Shown here one piece after another: positions 8,654 to 17,867 of a stretch of 64,000 nt of DNA. Made by a program: the position numbers and the translations under genes. Below the pieces are notes generated by a model. The model made no database searches. It saw only the letters and a program-made list of their open reading frames with translations, and was not told where the DNA came from. This DNA is from Desulfovibrio sp. (lineage in GTDB: Bacteria > Desulfobacterota > Desulfovibrionia > Desulfovibrionales > Desulfovibrionaceae). Numbering within the stretch: the first letter of the stretch is position 1; each line of letters opens with the position of its first letter. The stretch spans positions 1 through 64,000 of the forward strand of contig NZ_JAHZAA010000001.1 of the NCBI RefSeq assembly GCF_019424165.1, in the 5' to 3' direction.

Positions 8654-10042
8654 ATGCCGTCCATGCAAAAAACTGCCGTCCGTTCGTTCCGTATTATCTG
8701 CAAAAACACGCACACCGCCTCGGTGGAAGCCCTGCTGCGCGCCCAGGGATATGAGTTTGAAGCCGAGCCTTTTTCTCCCCTGTGCCGCCGCCTCGTGGCG
8801 GAGCCGCGCCCGCTGGGCAGTTCACTGGCGGCTTTTTTCGGCTACATCTATATCCAGGACCGTTCCTCCATGCTGCCCCCCCTGGCGCTGGCCCCGGAGA
8901 CAGGCTCGGCCGTGCTGGACATGTGCGCCAGCCCCGGCAGCAAAACGGGCTTTCTGGCCCAGCTTGTGGGTCGCACCGGTTTTGTGCTCGGCAACGAGCC
9001 TTCCCCGTCGCGGCTGGCGACACTGCGGGCCAACATGCACCAATGCGGCTTCATCCATACAGGAACCTGCTCCTACAGTGGCGACGCCCTGCCCCTGCGC
9101 CCCGGCTCGTGGAAAAACATCCTGCTGGACCCTCCCTGTTCGGGATGGGGAACAGTGGAAAAAAATCCACAGGTGCTCAAACTCTGGCAGGGCGACAAGC
9201 TCGACAACCTCACAAGCCTGCAACGCCGCCTGCTGCGCCATGCAGAACGCCTGCTGGCCCCCGGCGGGCGCATGGTTTTTTCCACCTGCACCACCAATGT
9301 GGCTGAAAATGAAGATCAGGTACGCTTTGCCGAAGAATATCTGGGGCTTGTGCGTGAACACATCACCCCGTTCCCCGGTTTTGTATGGGAAGAACTGCCC
9401 GGCGGCGAAGGCACGTTGCGGGTAGACGGCGCGCGTTCCCAGGCCCAGGGTTTTTATGTGGCGCTTTTGCGCAAGCCCGAAAATGCGTCTTCCGGTCACA
9501 GGGAACCGGAGGCTGAGCGGGCGGCGTGCTCCGGGCCTGCCAGCGGTGCCGCAGGAGAGGCGGCAGGGCCGTCTCCGAACGAAAGAACAGCGCGCAGCAA
9601 AAATGGCCGCCGCCCGGACGCGCGCACGGGCAACCGTGTCCCGGCAGGCACGCCCCTGCCACGGTCATGCCTTCACGGCCCCACATGCGATCCGGACCTG
9701 CTGCCGCCGGGGCAAGCCATGCTGTACGGCGAGCATGTGCGCTTCATCCCGGAACAGGCCGCCGCGCTACTGCCGCCGGACTGCGCATGGCAGGGCGCAC
9801 TGCTCGGCAAGTTCAACGGCGGCAAGCTGGATGCGGCCCCGCGCCTGCGCACCCTCATGATGCCGCAGCCTGACCGGGAAAAGAGCCTGATTCTTGAAGA
9901 TATTTCTGATATTTCGGCCCTGCTCAGCGGCCAGAGCCGCCAGACGGGCCTTCAGGGGCGGGAGGCGGCACTGTGGTGGCGCGACCTGCCCCTGGGGCGG
10001 GTGGGCCTCAAACAGGGGCGCGCCCTGGCGGGATTCAAATAG
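8654..10042 (+). CDS. RsmB/RsmF-type RNA (cytosine-5)-methyltransferase
   Basis: About 462 residues. NOL1/NOP2/Sun family SAM-dependent m5C methyltransferase of rRNA or tRNA. Signs are the SAM-binding motif LDMCASPGSKTGFLAQL, motif IV DPPCSGWGT with the releasing cysteine, and motif VI STCTTN with the catalytic cysteine. After the catalytic domain comes a Ser/Ala/Arg-rich linker of about 60 residues (nt 9482-9670), then an RsmF-like C-terminal domain (LLPPGQAMLYGEHVRF... to GRALAGFK). The start is uncertain: ATG 8654 or 8663, or TTG 8627, and none has a strong ribosome site. The family is certain; the exact substrate base is not. Confidence 0.85.
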   Translation: MPSMQKTAVRSFRIICKNTHTASVEALLRAQGYEFEAEPFSPLCRRLVAEPRPLGSSLAAFFGYIYIQDRSSMLPPLALAPETGSAVLDMCASPGSKTGFLAQLVGRTGFVLGNEPSPSRLATLRANMHQCGFIHTGTCSYSGDALPLRPGSWKNILLDPPCSGWGTVEKNPQVLKLWQGDKLDNLTSLQRRLLRHAERLLAPGGRMVFSTCTTNVAENEDQVRFAEEYLGLVREHITPFPGFVWEELPGGEGTLRVDGARSQAQGFYVALLRKPENASSGHREPEAERAACSGPASGAAGEAAGPSPNERTARSKNGRRPDARTGNRVPAGTPLPRSCLHGPTCDPDLLPPGQAMLYGEHVRFIPEQAAALLPPDCAWQGALLGKFNGGKLDAAPRLRTLMMPQPDREKSLILEDISDISALLSGQSRQTGLQGREAALWWRDLPLGRVGLKQGRALAGFK

Positions 10043-10212
10043 CGCATTTTCACGCTGAGGCTGGCCTCTTCAACGAGTTCTGTCTCTCACGATGGCGCAC
10101 GCCAGAGCGATTATCACACATTGCCGGACACTGCGGCTTGTTTCGTAAGCCTTTTGAGCAACGACTGAAGCCTTGCGCCGCCGGGGTGGATGCCTGCCTG
10201 CACGTCCGCCAA

Positions 10213-10269
10213 AACAGTTGCAACCAGAACAGTTGCAGCCAGAACAGTTGCAAGCGGAACAGTGCAAGG
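10213..10269. repeat. 15-bp tandem repeat, 3.8 copies
   Basis: Units AACAGTTGCAACCAG, AACAGTTGCAGCCAG, AACAGTTGCAAGCGG and a shortened AACAGTGCAAGG follow each other directly in the space between the convergent methyltransferase and hypF genes. The period is 15 bases with no spacers, so it is a minisatellite and not a CRISPR array. Confidence 0.9.
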
Positions 10270-10330
10270 TTGAAATGGCCCAGGCAGCAGGGGCAGTGCT
10301 TCGCACGGCAACCCCCTGCCGTACCGCGCT

Positions 10331-13081
10331 TTATGCTCCTGCTTCCATTCGAGCCCCGGCCGCCAGCATCCGCCTTCCCCACACGGCCTGCCCCAGAGAC
10401 AAGCCCCCGTCACCGGGCGGCAGTTCATGATGGCACAGAACTTCCAGCCCCTGCCGCTCCAGCAGAAAGGGTAAAAGACGGGCCATAATGCCGTTCTGCA
10501 TGACCCCGCCGCTCAGGGCCGCCACCCCCACGCCGCGCTTACGCGCGGCACGGCCGGTCATGCTGGCAAAGGCTGCCGCCAGGCTCAGGTGAAAACGCGC
10601 TGCGACCTCTTCCACAGGCATGCCGTCCATCGCAGCCTGAACCACACGCGCATAAAGCCCGGCGCTGTCCAGCGTGAGCAGACCGCTGCGAAAGGCCATG
10701 CCCACGGGCCAGACCAGTTCCGCCACACGGCGCAGGTCTTCCATACGACCCGCCATAACCTCACCCAGAGCACCCCCGGCACGCAGGGCCGCATCTTCAA
10801 GCCGAATGGCCGCCTGCCCCTCATAGGTAATGCACAGGCACAGGCCAAGCCGGGCGGAAACGGCGTCAAAAAGCCTGCCGCAGCTTGAGGTTGCGGGGCA
10901 GTTGATCTGCCGTGCCAGCATTTCTTCCACCGCCCGCGCGGCAGCCGCGTACCCGGCCAGCCAGGGCGCTGCCGCCTGTACGTCTTCCGGCAGGCAATGC
11001 CCGGCTTCAGCCGCTTGCTGCCCGAGAGCCAGCGCGATACGCCACGGCTCACGCACGGCCGCATCTCCACCGGGCAGGGCAAAGGACGACAGACAGCCCA
11101 CACGCTGCCATTGGGGCGTATCAAGCTGCATCAGCAGCAGTTCGCCGCCCCATATGGTTCCATCGTCTCCAAGGCCCGTGCCGTCCAGGCACAATGCCAG
11201 CGCCGGGCCGAAGCAGGCGTTTTCGGCCAGTACCGAAGCCGCGTGGGCCGCATGGTGCTGCAAGCGCCACAAAGGGATATTGTCGCGAGCGGCGCGCGCT
11301 TCGGCATAACGGGTAGAAAGAAAGTCCGGATGCAGGTCACAGACCAGCGCACTGGGCCGCACCTCCAGCAGTTTTTCCATATGGGTCGCCACTTCTTCGT
11401 AAAAGGCCAGGGTGGCGGGATTTTCCAGATCGCCGACATGCTGCCCCACAAAGGCTTCGTTGCCCCGCGTCAGGCAGATGGTGGCCTTGAGTTCGGCCCC
11501 TGCGCCAAAAACACAGGCGGCGTCATTGCACCCGGACGCGCCGGACGGCCCGCCGTCAGCCTTTTCGCCACCATCAGCCAGAAAAACCGGTCGAGGCACA
11601 TAGCCGCGCGCCCGGCGGTAAAAAAACGGCGCGGCCCTGTGCGGCGGCCCGTTTTCATCCACAACGTCGGCCCGCGGGCGCAGGCTGATCACGCTGTCAT
11701 CCACGCGCACCAGAATGTCCCTGTCGTGCAGAAGCCAGGCATCGGCAAGGCCTGCAAGACGCGCAACGGCCTCACGGTTGCCGAGGCAGATGGGTTCGCC
11801 CCCGGCATTGGCTGAAGTCATGACCAGCACAGGCGGTACTGGCGCATGGGCCTTCAGCCAGGCAAAAAGCACACTGTGCAGAGGGGTGTTGGGCAGCATG
11901 ACGCCCACCTGACCCACATCAGGAGCCACCAGAAACGGCAGTTCCGGGCCATCGGGTGTACCCGCGCCATCCGCGCTACCAGTGCCGGCCGTTTCCCCCG
12001 GCCCCCCCGGGCCATTCAGGTCATCCACACCGTCCGTATCATACGGGGCGCGGGGTTTGGCCGCGCGGCGCGGGCAAAGCACAATGGGCTTTTCCGGGCT
12101 GGTCAGAAGGGCCTCATGCTCCGGGCTGAGGTCGCAAAATGCGCGTACCGTCTCAAGACAGTCCGCCATAAGAGCCAGCGGCTTGTGCGGACGGTTCTTG
12201 CGCTCGCGCAGCAGGGCCAGGGCGCGCTCGTTACGGGCATCGCAGGCCAGTTGAAAACCACCCAGCCCCTTGAAGGCCAGAATGCCGCCGTCAAGCAGCA
12301 CGCGCCCGGCACGGCGGAGAGCCTCACGGGCGGCGGCTTCCGCGCCGGGAAGACCCGCACGGGGGGCAGCATCCGCACAGTCATGAACATGCGTGCTATC
12401 CGCATCCGGCCCGCTGCAAGCCTCCGGCCCTGCAAGGCCGCAATCCGCCCGGAAATGCTCTATGCCGGTACGCCCCGCCATTGCCGCGGCCTTGTCCACA
12501 AACCACAGGCGCGGCCCGCAGTCGGGGCAGGCAATGGGCTGCGCATGAAAACGCCTGTCCGCGGGATTGCCGTATTCGGCGGCGCAACGCGGGCAAAGAG
12601 GAAAACAGCTCATGGACGTGACGGCCCTGTCATAAGGAATGGAGCGAGTGATGGTATAACGGGGACCGCAATTGGTGCAGTTGGTAAATGCGTAGTTGTG
12701 GCGCGGATTTTCCGGGTCGGCCATGTCGGCCAGGCAGTCGCCGCAAATGCCCACATCCGGGCTGACAAGCACGCTGTGGCCCGCATGCCCGTCGCTTGCC
12801 ACAATGGCAAAAGCCGCCTCGCCGGGCAGGGCAGCCATATCTTCACGGCGCAGCGCAGTCAGGCGTGCCAGCGGCGGCAGTTCTTTTTGCAGGCGCACGC
12901 CGAAGCGTTCCACCTCTTCCGGCAGGCCCTGCACTTCCATACGCACGCCGTCCGAAGTATTTCCCACGGCTCCTGTAAGGCCGCCCTCGTGGGCGAGCCT
13001 GTAGACAAAAGGGCGAAAACCCACCCCCTGAACCTGGCCGGAAGCCACAAAGGCGCGCCGTATCATCTGTTTCTCGCTCAT
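10331..13081 (-). CDS. hypF: Carbamoyltransferase HypF ([NiFe]-hydrogenase maturation)
   Basis: 916 residues. HypF uses carbamoyl phosphate and ATP to load the thiocarbamate on HypE that becomes the cyanide ligands of [NiFe]-hydrogenases. Domains in order: acylphosphatase (GQVQGVGFRPFVYRLA near 15-30), paired zinc fingers (CGDCLADM, CTNCGPRYT, CPRCAAEYG, CPDCGP), YrdC-like (GILAFKGLGGFQLACDA) and Kae1-like (CDLHPDFLSTRYA, LQHHAAHAASV, LCLDGTGLGDDGTIWGGE). It is about 150 residues longer than usual because of low-complexity insertions: one after the zinc fingers, one in the YrdC part (Asp/Gly/Thr-rich) and one before the Kae1 part. Start ATG 13081 has no strong ribosome site; ATG 13066 is an alternative. 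No other hyp gene is in the window. Confidence 0.94.
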   Translation of the reverse strand: MSEKQMIRRAFVASGQVQGVGFRPFVYRLAHEGGLTGAVGNTSDGVRMEVQGLPEEVERFGVRLQKELPPLARLTALRREDMAALPGEAAFAIVASDGHAGHSVLVSPDVGICGDCLADMADPENPRHNYAFTNCTNCGPRYTITRSIPYDRAVTSMSCFPLCPRCAAEYGNPADRRFHAQPIACPDCGPRLWFVDKAAAMAGRTGIEHFRADCGLAGPEACSGPDADSTHVHDCADAAPRAGLPGAEAAAREALRRAGRVLLDGGILAFKGLGGFQLACDARNERALALLRERKNRPHKPLALMADCLETVRAFCDLSPEHEALLTSPEKPIVLCPRRAAKPRAPYDTDGVDDLNGPGGPGETAGTGSADGAGTPDGPELPFLVAPDVGQVGVMLPNTPLHSVLFAWLKAHAPVPPVLVMTSANAGGEPICLGNREAVARLAGLADAWLLHDRDILVRVDDSVISLRPRADVVDENGPPHRAAPFFYRRARGYVPRPVFLADGGEKADGGPSGASGCNDAACVFGAGAELKATICLTRGNEAFVGQHVGDLENPATLAFYEEVATHMEKLLEVRPSALVCDLHPDFLSTRYAEARAARDNIPLWRLQHHAAHAASVLAENACFGPALALCLDGTGLGDDGTIWGGELLLMQLDTPQWQRVGCLSSFALPGGDAAVREPWRIALALGQQAAEAGHCLPEDVQAAAPWLAGYAAAARAVEEMLARQINCPATSSCGRLFDAVSARLGLCLCITYEGQAAIRLEDAALRAGGALGEVMAGRMEDLRRVAELVWPVGMAFRSGLLTLDSAGLYARVVQAAMDGMPVEEVAARFHLSLAAAFASMTGRAARKRGVGVAALSGGVMQNGIMARLLPFLLERQGLEVLCHHELPPGDGGLSLGQAVWGRRMLAAGARMEAGA

Positions 13082-13600
13082 GCGGCAAGAGTAACGCACA
13101 AGCCCCGGGCTGTCAGCAGGGTCGGAAGTGTTTTCTGCAACGGACCCGGCGCAGCCCGGTTCACACGGCATGATCCCGTTGCCGCAACGTGCTGCGGCGT
13201 GCCGCCTTTTGCCGTGCGCGGCGCAAAATCGCCCGCTGGCCCGCCACCTGCGGTACAAAACAGTCTGCCGCGCGCGTGCCTTGCACGCGCGCGGCCCTGC
13301 CTCCGGCGGCAAGGGGAACAATACCGCAGCCCTTGCGGCTTACGAGGCTTTTCGCTAGGGTCTTTTTCACATATTCCTTTTGCACGGCAACTGTGTCAAA
13401 GCGGGGCGTTATCTACAGCCGCGCACCACAAAAGCATATCCCCGCTGCCAGAGGGACCTGGCCTTTCCCCCTGCCGATGCAGAGCCATGACCGGAAACAG
13501 CCCCAGGCCGGGCGGAGTACCGCTTTTTTTCATTGCACCATCAAAAAAACGCCCGGACGGCGCATAACCGTTGCGCCGGGCTTACAGCCAGGAGCCTGCC
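13082..13600. other. Intergenic region with a GC-rich hairpin
   Basis: 519 bases between divergent hypF and the cupin regulator. It contains a perfect 12-bp inverted repeat, CCGCGCGCGTGC / GCACGCGCGCGG, with a 3-base loop at 13268-13294 and no T-run, so it is not a simple terminator. No credible gene was seen. Promoters for both genes are expected here. Confidence 0.5.
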
Positions 13601-14170
13601 ATGCCCGCTGCCCGTACCATCGGTTCGCGTATTCGTGCCTTTCGCGAAGAGCGCGAGGTCGACCTCGAAACCCTGGCCCAGAATACCGGCCTGGACCAGT
13701 GCTACCTGCAAAAGCTTGAAAGCGACACCATCTATCCGAGCATCGGTCCCCTGCAAAAGGTGGCCCGCGCCCTTGGCGTGCGCCTGGGAACGTTTCTGGA
13801 CGACCAGTTCACCCGCGACCCCATCATGGGCTGCATTCACAATTCGTGCGAAGGTGAAGAAGCCCTGCACACAGGCCGCATCCCGCGCCCGAGCTATACG
13901 TACCAGCCCCTGGGCAAGGGCAAGAACGACCGCAACATGGAGCCGTTTCACATCCGCATTTTCCCCGACAGCGGCGAACGCAAAACCAGTTCGCATCAGG
14001 GCGAAGAATTCATTCTGGTGCTCAAGGGGGAGCTGCTGGTTGTTTACGGACGTGAAAACCACGTGCTCAAACCCGGTGAAACCATCTATTATAATTCCAT
14101 CGTTCCCCATTATGTGGGTGCAGCAGGCGACGAACCGGTGGAAATTCTGGCCGTGGCCTACAACCCCTAG
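13601..14170 (+). CDS. XRE-family transcriptional regulator with C-terminal cupin domain
   Basis: 189 residues. An N-terminal helix-turn-helix of the XRE/Cro type (IRAFREEREVDLETLAQNTGLDQCYLQKLESDTIYPSIGPLQKVARAL, about residues 8-60) is followed by a cupin sensor domain (HQGEEFILVLKGELLVVYG and LKPGETIYYNSIVPHYV, about 115-180). ATG 13601 has AGGAG 6 bases upstream; the frame extends 10 codons further without support. In anaerobes this architecture often sits beside an AMP-forming acyl-CoA ligase, as here, so it probably controls the next gene. The effector is unknown. Confidence 0.9.
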   Translation: MPAARTIGSRIRAFREEREVDLETLAQNTGLDQCYLQKLESDTIYPSIGPLQKVARALGVRLGTFLDDQFTRDPIMGCIHNSCEGEEALHTGRIPRPSYTYQPLGKGKNDRNMEPFHIRIFPDSGERKTSSHQGEEFILVLKGELLVVYGRENHVLKPGETIYYNSIVPHYVGAAGDEPVEILAVAYNP

Positions 14171-14174
14171 GCAG

Positions 14175-14197
14175 CCGCACGGGCAACGTGCGGTTTT
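14175..14197 (+). terminator. Terminator after the cupin regulator
   Basis: CCGCACG/CGTGCGG hairpin (7 bp, 5-base loop) followed by TTTT, just after the stop at 14170. A second GGGCGCCC repeat lies at 14199-14227. The ligase downstream probably has its own promoter, or is reached by read-through. Confidence 0.6.
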
Positions 14198-14408
14198 CGG
14201 GCGCCCCCTGAACGAAACAGGGCGCCCGCCACAGCATGGGGAACGCGCCTGCCTCCAGCCCGGCAGCAGACAGGGCCTGACGCAGGCGGGTTTTGCCCGC
14301 CGCCGGACGGCATCATCAAGGCAAAGCCGCTCCAGCCCGTGACGCGCCTGTTTTTCGGGTGGTCTCACGGCGAAAACGCATCTGCCCCGCCAAGGCACAG
14401 GAGAAAAT

Positions 14409-16094
14409 ATGGAAGAAAAAGTTCGCCAGCGCCAGGCCCAGTTTGAACTGCGCGAATGGACGCTGGGCCAGATTCTTGACCATACGGTAAGCCGGTTCCC
14501 CGACAGGGAAGCCCTTGTTTACGCCGACCGCGATTACCGCCAGACCTGGCGGGAATTTGGCGATATGGTGGACCGCTTCGCCAAAGGGCTGATGGCAATG
14601 GGCATTCAGAAAGGCGAAAAAGTGGCCGTATGGGCCACCAACGTGCCGTACTGGGTGGCCCTGCAGTTTGCCACGGCCAAGATCGGGGCCATTCTGATCA
14701 CGGTAAACACCAACTACCGCGAGCACGAGCTGCGCTACCTGCTTACCCATTCGGAATGCGAAAATATTTTTCTGATCGACAGCGTGCGCGACCATGACTA
14801 TCTGGAAACCCTGTACCGCATCGCGCCCGAGCTGCGCGTACAGGCCCGGCGGTCCTTTGTGTGCAGCAGCCTGCCGCACCTGAAGCGCGTATGCTTTCTG
14901 GGCATGGAAAAACACCGGGGCATGTATTCCGTGCCGGAGATACTCTCCCTGTCGGTGATGGTGGATGACGAAGAATACAAGGCCCGGCAGGATTCACTGC
15001 ACCCCTGGGATGTCATCAACATGCAGTATACATCGGGCACCACGGGCTTTCCCCGCGGGGTGATGCTTACCCATGTGGGCGTGGGCCTGAACGGCTACTG
15101 GATAGGACGCCACCAGAACTTCGGCCCTGAAGACAGGGTCTGCCTGCCTGTGCCGCTTTTTCACTGCTTCGGCTGCGTGCTGGGTGTTTCGGCCTGCGTC
15201 AACCACGGGGCCACCATGGTGATCCTTGAGTCCTTCAATCCGCTCAAGGTGCTGGCTGCGGTGGATTCCGAACGCTGCACGGCCCTGTACGGCGTACCCA
15301 CAATGTTTCTGGCGGAACTGGAGCACAAGCTCTTTCACCGTTTTGACATGTCCAGCCTGCGCACAGGCATCATGGCCGGTTCTGTTTGCCCCGAGCCGCT
15401 CATGCGCCGCGTCATTGAAGACATGAACATGAAAGAGATCACCATCTGCTACGGGCTTACGGAAGGGTCGCCCGTCATGACCCAGTCCGACAGTCACGAC
15501 AGCCTGCAACTGCGCTGCGAAACCGTGGGCTGCGCCATGCCCGGCATCGAGGTGCGCGTGGCCGACCCCGAAACCTGCGAAGAACTGCCGCGAGGCCAGG
15601 TGGGCGAAATTCTCTGCCGGGGCTATAATGTCATGAAGGGCTACTATAACATGCCCGAAGACACGGCCCGCGCCGTCAGCCCTGATGGCTGGCTGCATTC
15701 CGGCGACCTTGGCGTTATGGATGAAAACGGCTACCTGCGCATCACGGGCCGCATCAAGGATATGATTATCCGGGGTGGAGAAAACGTCTACCCGCGCGAA
15801 ATAGAAGAATACCTCATGGGCATGCCCGGCGTGCTGGACGTGCAGGTGGTGGCTGTGCCAAGTTTCAAGTATGGCGAAGAGGTGGCGGCCTTCATTATTC
15901 CCCGCCCCGGCGTGGAAATTGGCCCGGAAGACGTGCGGGCTTTCTGCCGCGGCAAAATCGCCTGGTTCAAGATACCAAAGTATGTCGCAGTGATAAGTGG
16001 CTTTCCCCTTACTGCCAGCGGCAAGATACAAAAATACAAGCTGCGTGAGCAGGCTGCCCAGATGTGGCCTGAAGCTATGGAGCCCAAACAGTAG
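14409..16094 (+). CDS. AMP-forming acyl-CoA synthetase (fatty-acid/aryl-CoA ligase family)
   Basis: 561 residues of the ANL superfamily, which activates a carboxylate with ATP and then CoA. P-loop-like motif YTSGTTGFPRGVMLTH (about residues 205-220), YGLTEGSPV (about 343), the hinge region GWLHSGDLGVMDENGYLRITGRIKD and the C-terminal lysine motif LTASGKIQKYKL are all intact. Such proteins in Desulfovibrio are annotated as medium-chain fatty acid or generic acyl-CoA ligases; the substrate cannot be read from sequence. AGGAG lies 6 bases before ATG 14409. It is next to an XRE-cupin regulator, probably its control protein. Confidence 0.92.
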   Translation: MEEKVRQRQAQFELREWTLGQILDHTVSRFPDREALVYADRDYRQTWREFGDMVDRFAKGLMAMGIQKGEKVAVWATNVPYWVALQFATAKIGAILITVNTNYREHELRYLLTHSECENIFLIDSVRDHDYLETLYRIAPELRVQARRSFVCSSLPHLKRVCFLGMEKHRGMYSVPEILSLSVMVDDEEYKARQDSLHPWDVINMQYTSGTTGFPRGVMLTHVGVGLNGYWIGRHQNFGPEDRVCLPVPLFHCFGCVLGVSACVNHGATMVILESFNPLKVLAAVDSERCTALYGVPTMFLAELEHKLFHRFDMSSLRTGIMAGSVCPEPLMRRVIEDMNMKEITICYGLTEGSPVMTQSDSHDSLQLRCETVGCAMPGIEVRVADPETCEELPRGQVGEILCRGYNVMKGYYNMPEDTARAVSPDGWLHSGDLGVMDENGYLRITGRIKDMIIRGGENVYPREIEEYLMGMPGVLDVQVVAVPSFKYGEEVAAFIIPRPGVEIGPEDVRAFCRGKIAWFKIPKYVAVISGFPLTASGKIQKYKLREQAAQMWPEAMEPKQ

Positions 16095-16340
16095 GGCGCG
16101 TTTGCCCAGAACCCCGGCACGGATCTGATGCCGTGCCGCGAAATGCCTGCGAGACGCCTTTTACGTCCCGCAGGCGTTCGCCACACAAATGCCCGGACAG
16201 CCCGCATGCCCCAACTGGCGCATGCCTGCCCCACAACGCCCGCCCGGCAGACAAACGTTTTTGCTGCCTTGCAGCCTGCGGGTGTGTGCGCGTCACGGCA
16301 AAACAGACAACACGGCCATGCCGGGTGCAAAGGATCCCAC

Positions 16341-17492
16341 GTGAGTGATAAAGACTTTTCCTATGACGAGCCGCTGTCAATGACAGGCGCTCCCGCCTCC
16401 GCCACCGACAGTAAGGTTGCGCATGAGCAGGCCCCGCAGGCAGAGCCTGCCCGGGCGCAAACCCCGGCCCCAGCCCCGGCGGACGCACCAGGCGCAGCCC
16501 CCTGTGCTGCGGCCTGCCCGCTGGCGCAGATTCCCGCCTCCGTGTGGAAAACCCTGCTGCGCCGCCCCTTTCGCAAGCGCCATCCCATACTGTTCTGGGC
16601 CGCCATAGTGATTGTTCTGGGCACTTTGGGCTTTGTGGCCGGAAGCTCGGGCAAGGACGGCGGCCTTATGGGCGGCGACCGCATAGCCCTGGTCAGCGTA
16701 ACCGGCCCCATTATGAATGTGGAGCCTACCCTCGAATGGTTGCGCACGGTGGCCCGCAATCCGTCGGTCAAAGGGGTGCTTGTGCGGGTGGATTCGCCCG
16801 GCGGCGGGGCAGCGGCCTCGCAGGAAATATATGATGCCCTGAAAAATCTGGCGCAAAAAATGCCCGTGGCCGTCAGCATGGGGTCTATGGCGGCCTCCGG
16901 CGGGCTGATGGTCAGCATGGCCGGCCAGCGGGTATTCGCCAATCCTTCCACGGTTACCGGTTCCATCGGCGTGCGCATGGACGTGCCGCAGTTGCAGGGT
17001 CTTATGGACAAGGTCGGTGTGGGACAGGAAACCCTTGTGGTCGGCCAGTACAAGGACGCCGCCTCCTACATGCGGCCCATGACGGCCGAGCAGCGCGCCT
17101 ATTTTCAGGGCGTGCTTACCAACATGTATGACCAGTTTGTGGACATTGTGGCCCAGGGGCGCGGCATGCCCCGCGAACGGGCGCTCAAGCTCGCCAACGG
17201 CAAGGTCTACACCGGGCAGGAAGCCCTGGGACTGGGCCTTGTGGACGAACTGGGCGGGCGCGGGCAGGCCCTCGACTGGCTGGCGCAAAAAACCGGCGTG
17301 CCTGCCGGGCGCAAGCTGCTGACCCGCCCGCGGGAAGACGGCCTGCTTGGACGCGGGCTGCGGGTCATGCTTGGCGCTGTGCTCGGGCCTGAGGCCGACG
17401 CCCTGGGCGGGCTGGCCTCTCTTGCGGGCCTTGCGCAGGGCGGCAACGCCCATGCCGGTCCGCAAACCCCGGCCTTTCTGTACCAGTTTTAG
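16341..17492 (+). CDS. sppA: Signal peptide peptidase SppA, 36K type (S49 protease)
   Basis: 383 residues from a GTG start with AAGGA 6 bases upstream; the frame is open upstream, but only this start has a ribosome site. An N-terminal Pro/Ala-rich cytosolic stretch of about 75 residues precedes one membrane anchor (FWAAIVIVLGTLGFVAGSS). The protease domain has VRVDSPGGGAAASQEIYDAL, the nucleophile region SMGSMAASGG and STVTGSIGV, and the general-base lysine in GQYKDAAS. This is the half-size S49 family that degrades leftover signal peptides or membrane proteins. The long N-terminal tail is unusual. Confidence 0.92.
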   Translation: MSDKDFSYDEPLSMTGAPASATDSKVAHEQAPQAEPARAQTPAPAPADAPGAAPCAAACPLAQIPASVWKTLLRRPFRKRHPILFWAAIVIVLGTLGFVAGSSGKDGGLMGGDRIALVSVTGPIMNVEPTLEWLRTVARNPSVKGVLVRVDSPGGGAAASQEIYDALKNLAQKMPVAVSMGSMAASGGLMVSMAGQRVFANPSTVTGSIGVRMDVPQLQGLMDKVGVGQETLVVGQYKDAASYMRPMTAEQRAYFQGVLTNMYDQFVDIVAQGRGMPRERALKLANGKVYTGQEALGLGLVDELGGRGQALDWLAQKTGVPAGRKLLTRPREDGLLGRGLRVMLGAVLGPEADALGGLASLAGLAQGGNAHAGPQTPAFLYQF

Positions 17493-17867
17493 GGCAAGGC
17501 CGCGTTACCACTGCCCTGACGGTGCGTGACAGACATTGGCTGCGCAAAGCGTGGGGCCGCACACCTGAGCACCAGCGTGAACGTCTTGCAGCCTTTGGGA
17601 ATACAGACCGTTCAACGGCAGCATACGTCAGGCACGCCACCGGCAGGCTCCCGCCCTTTTACAGCGGGGAAAAAGAAAAAGGCAACGGCCTTGCCGCCTG
17701 TGAAACAGCGTGTCTTGCAGGCCTGCCGGCGTCTGCCAAAACCATTGCCGTCCCCTCGCCGCAACCGGCACTTTCGCTGTCGTGCGGCACAACGAACGCC
17801 CGTGGCCGTGTGGTGCAGGTGTTCAAGACTGTTTCAGCCCAGACCCGGCCCCGCGCCCTGGAGAACG
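17493..17867. other. Intergenic region, nothing recognised
   Basis: 375 bases between sppA and the first of two small secreted proteins. Open frames cross it but have no ribosome site or recognisable content. It probably holds the promoter for the next gene. Confidence 0.4.

Noticed and set aside
10213..10269. CRISPR array
   Set aside because: 15-base units follow each other with no spacers, and no cas genes are in the window.
11846..13567. A 573-codon plus-strand open frame
   Set aside because: Antisense to hypF, whose zinc fingers and domain order are unmistakable.
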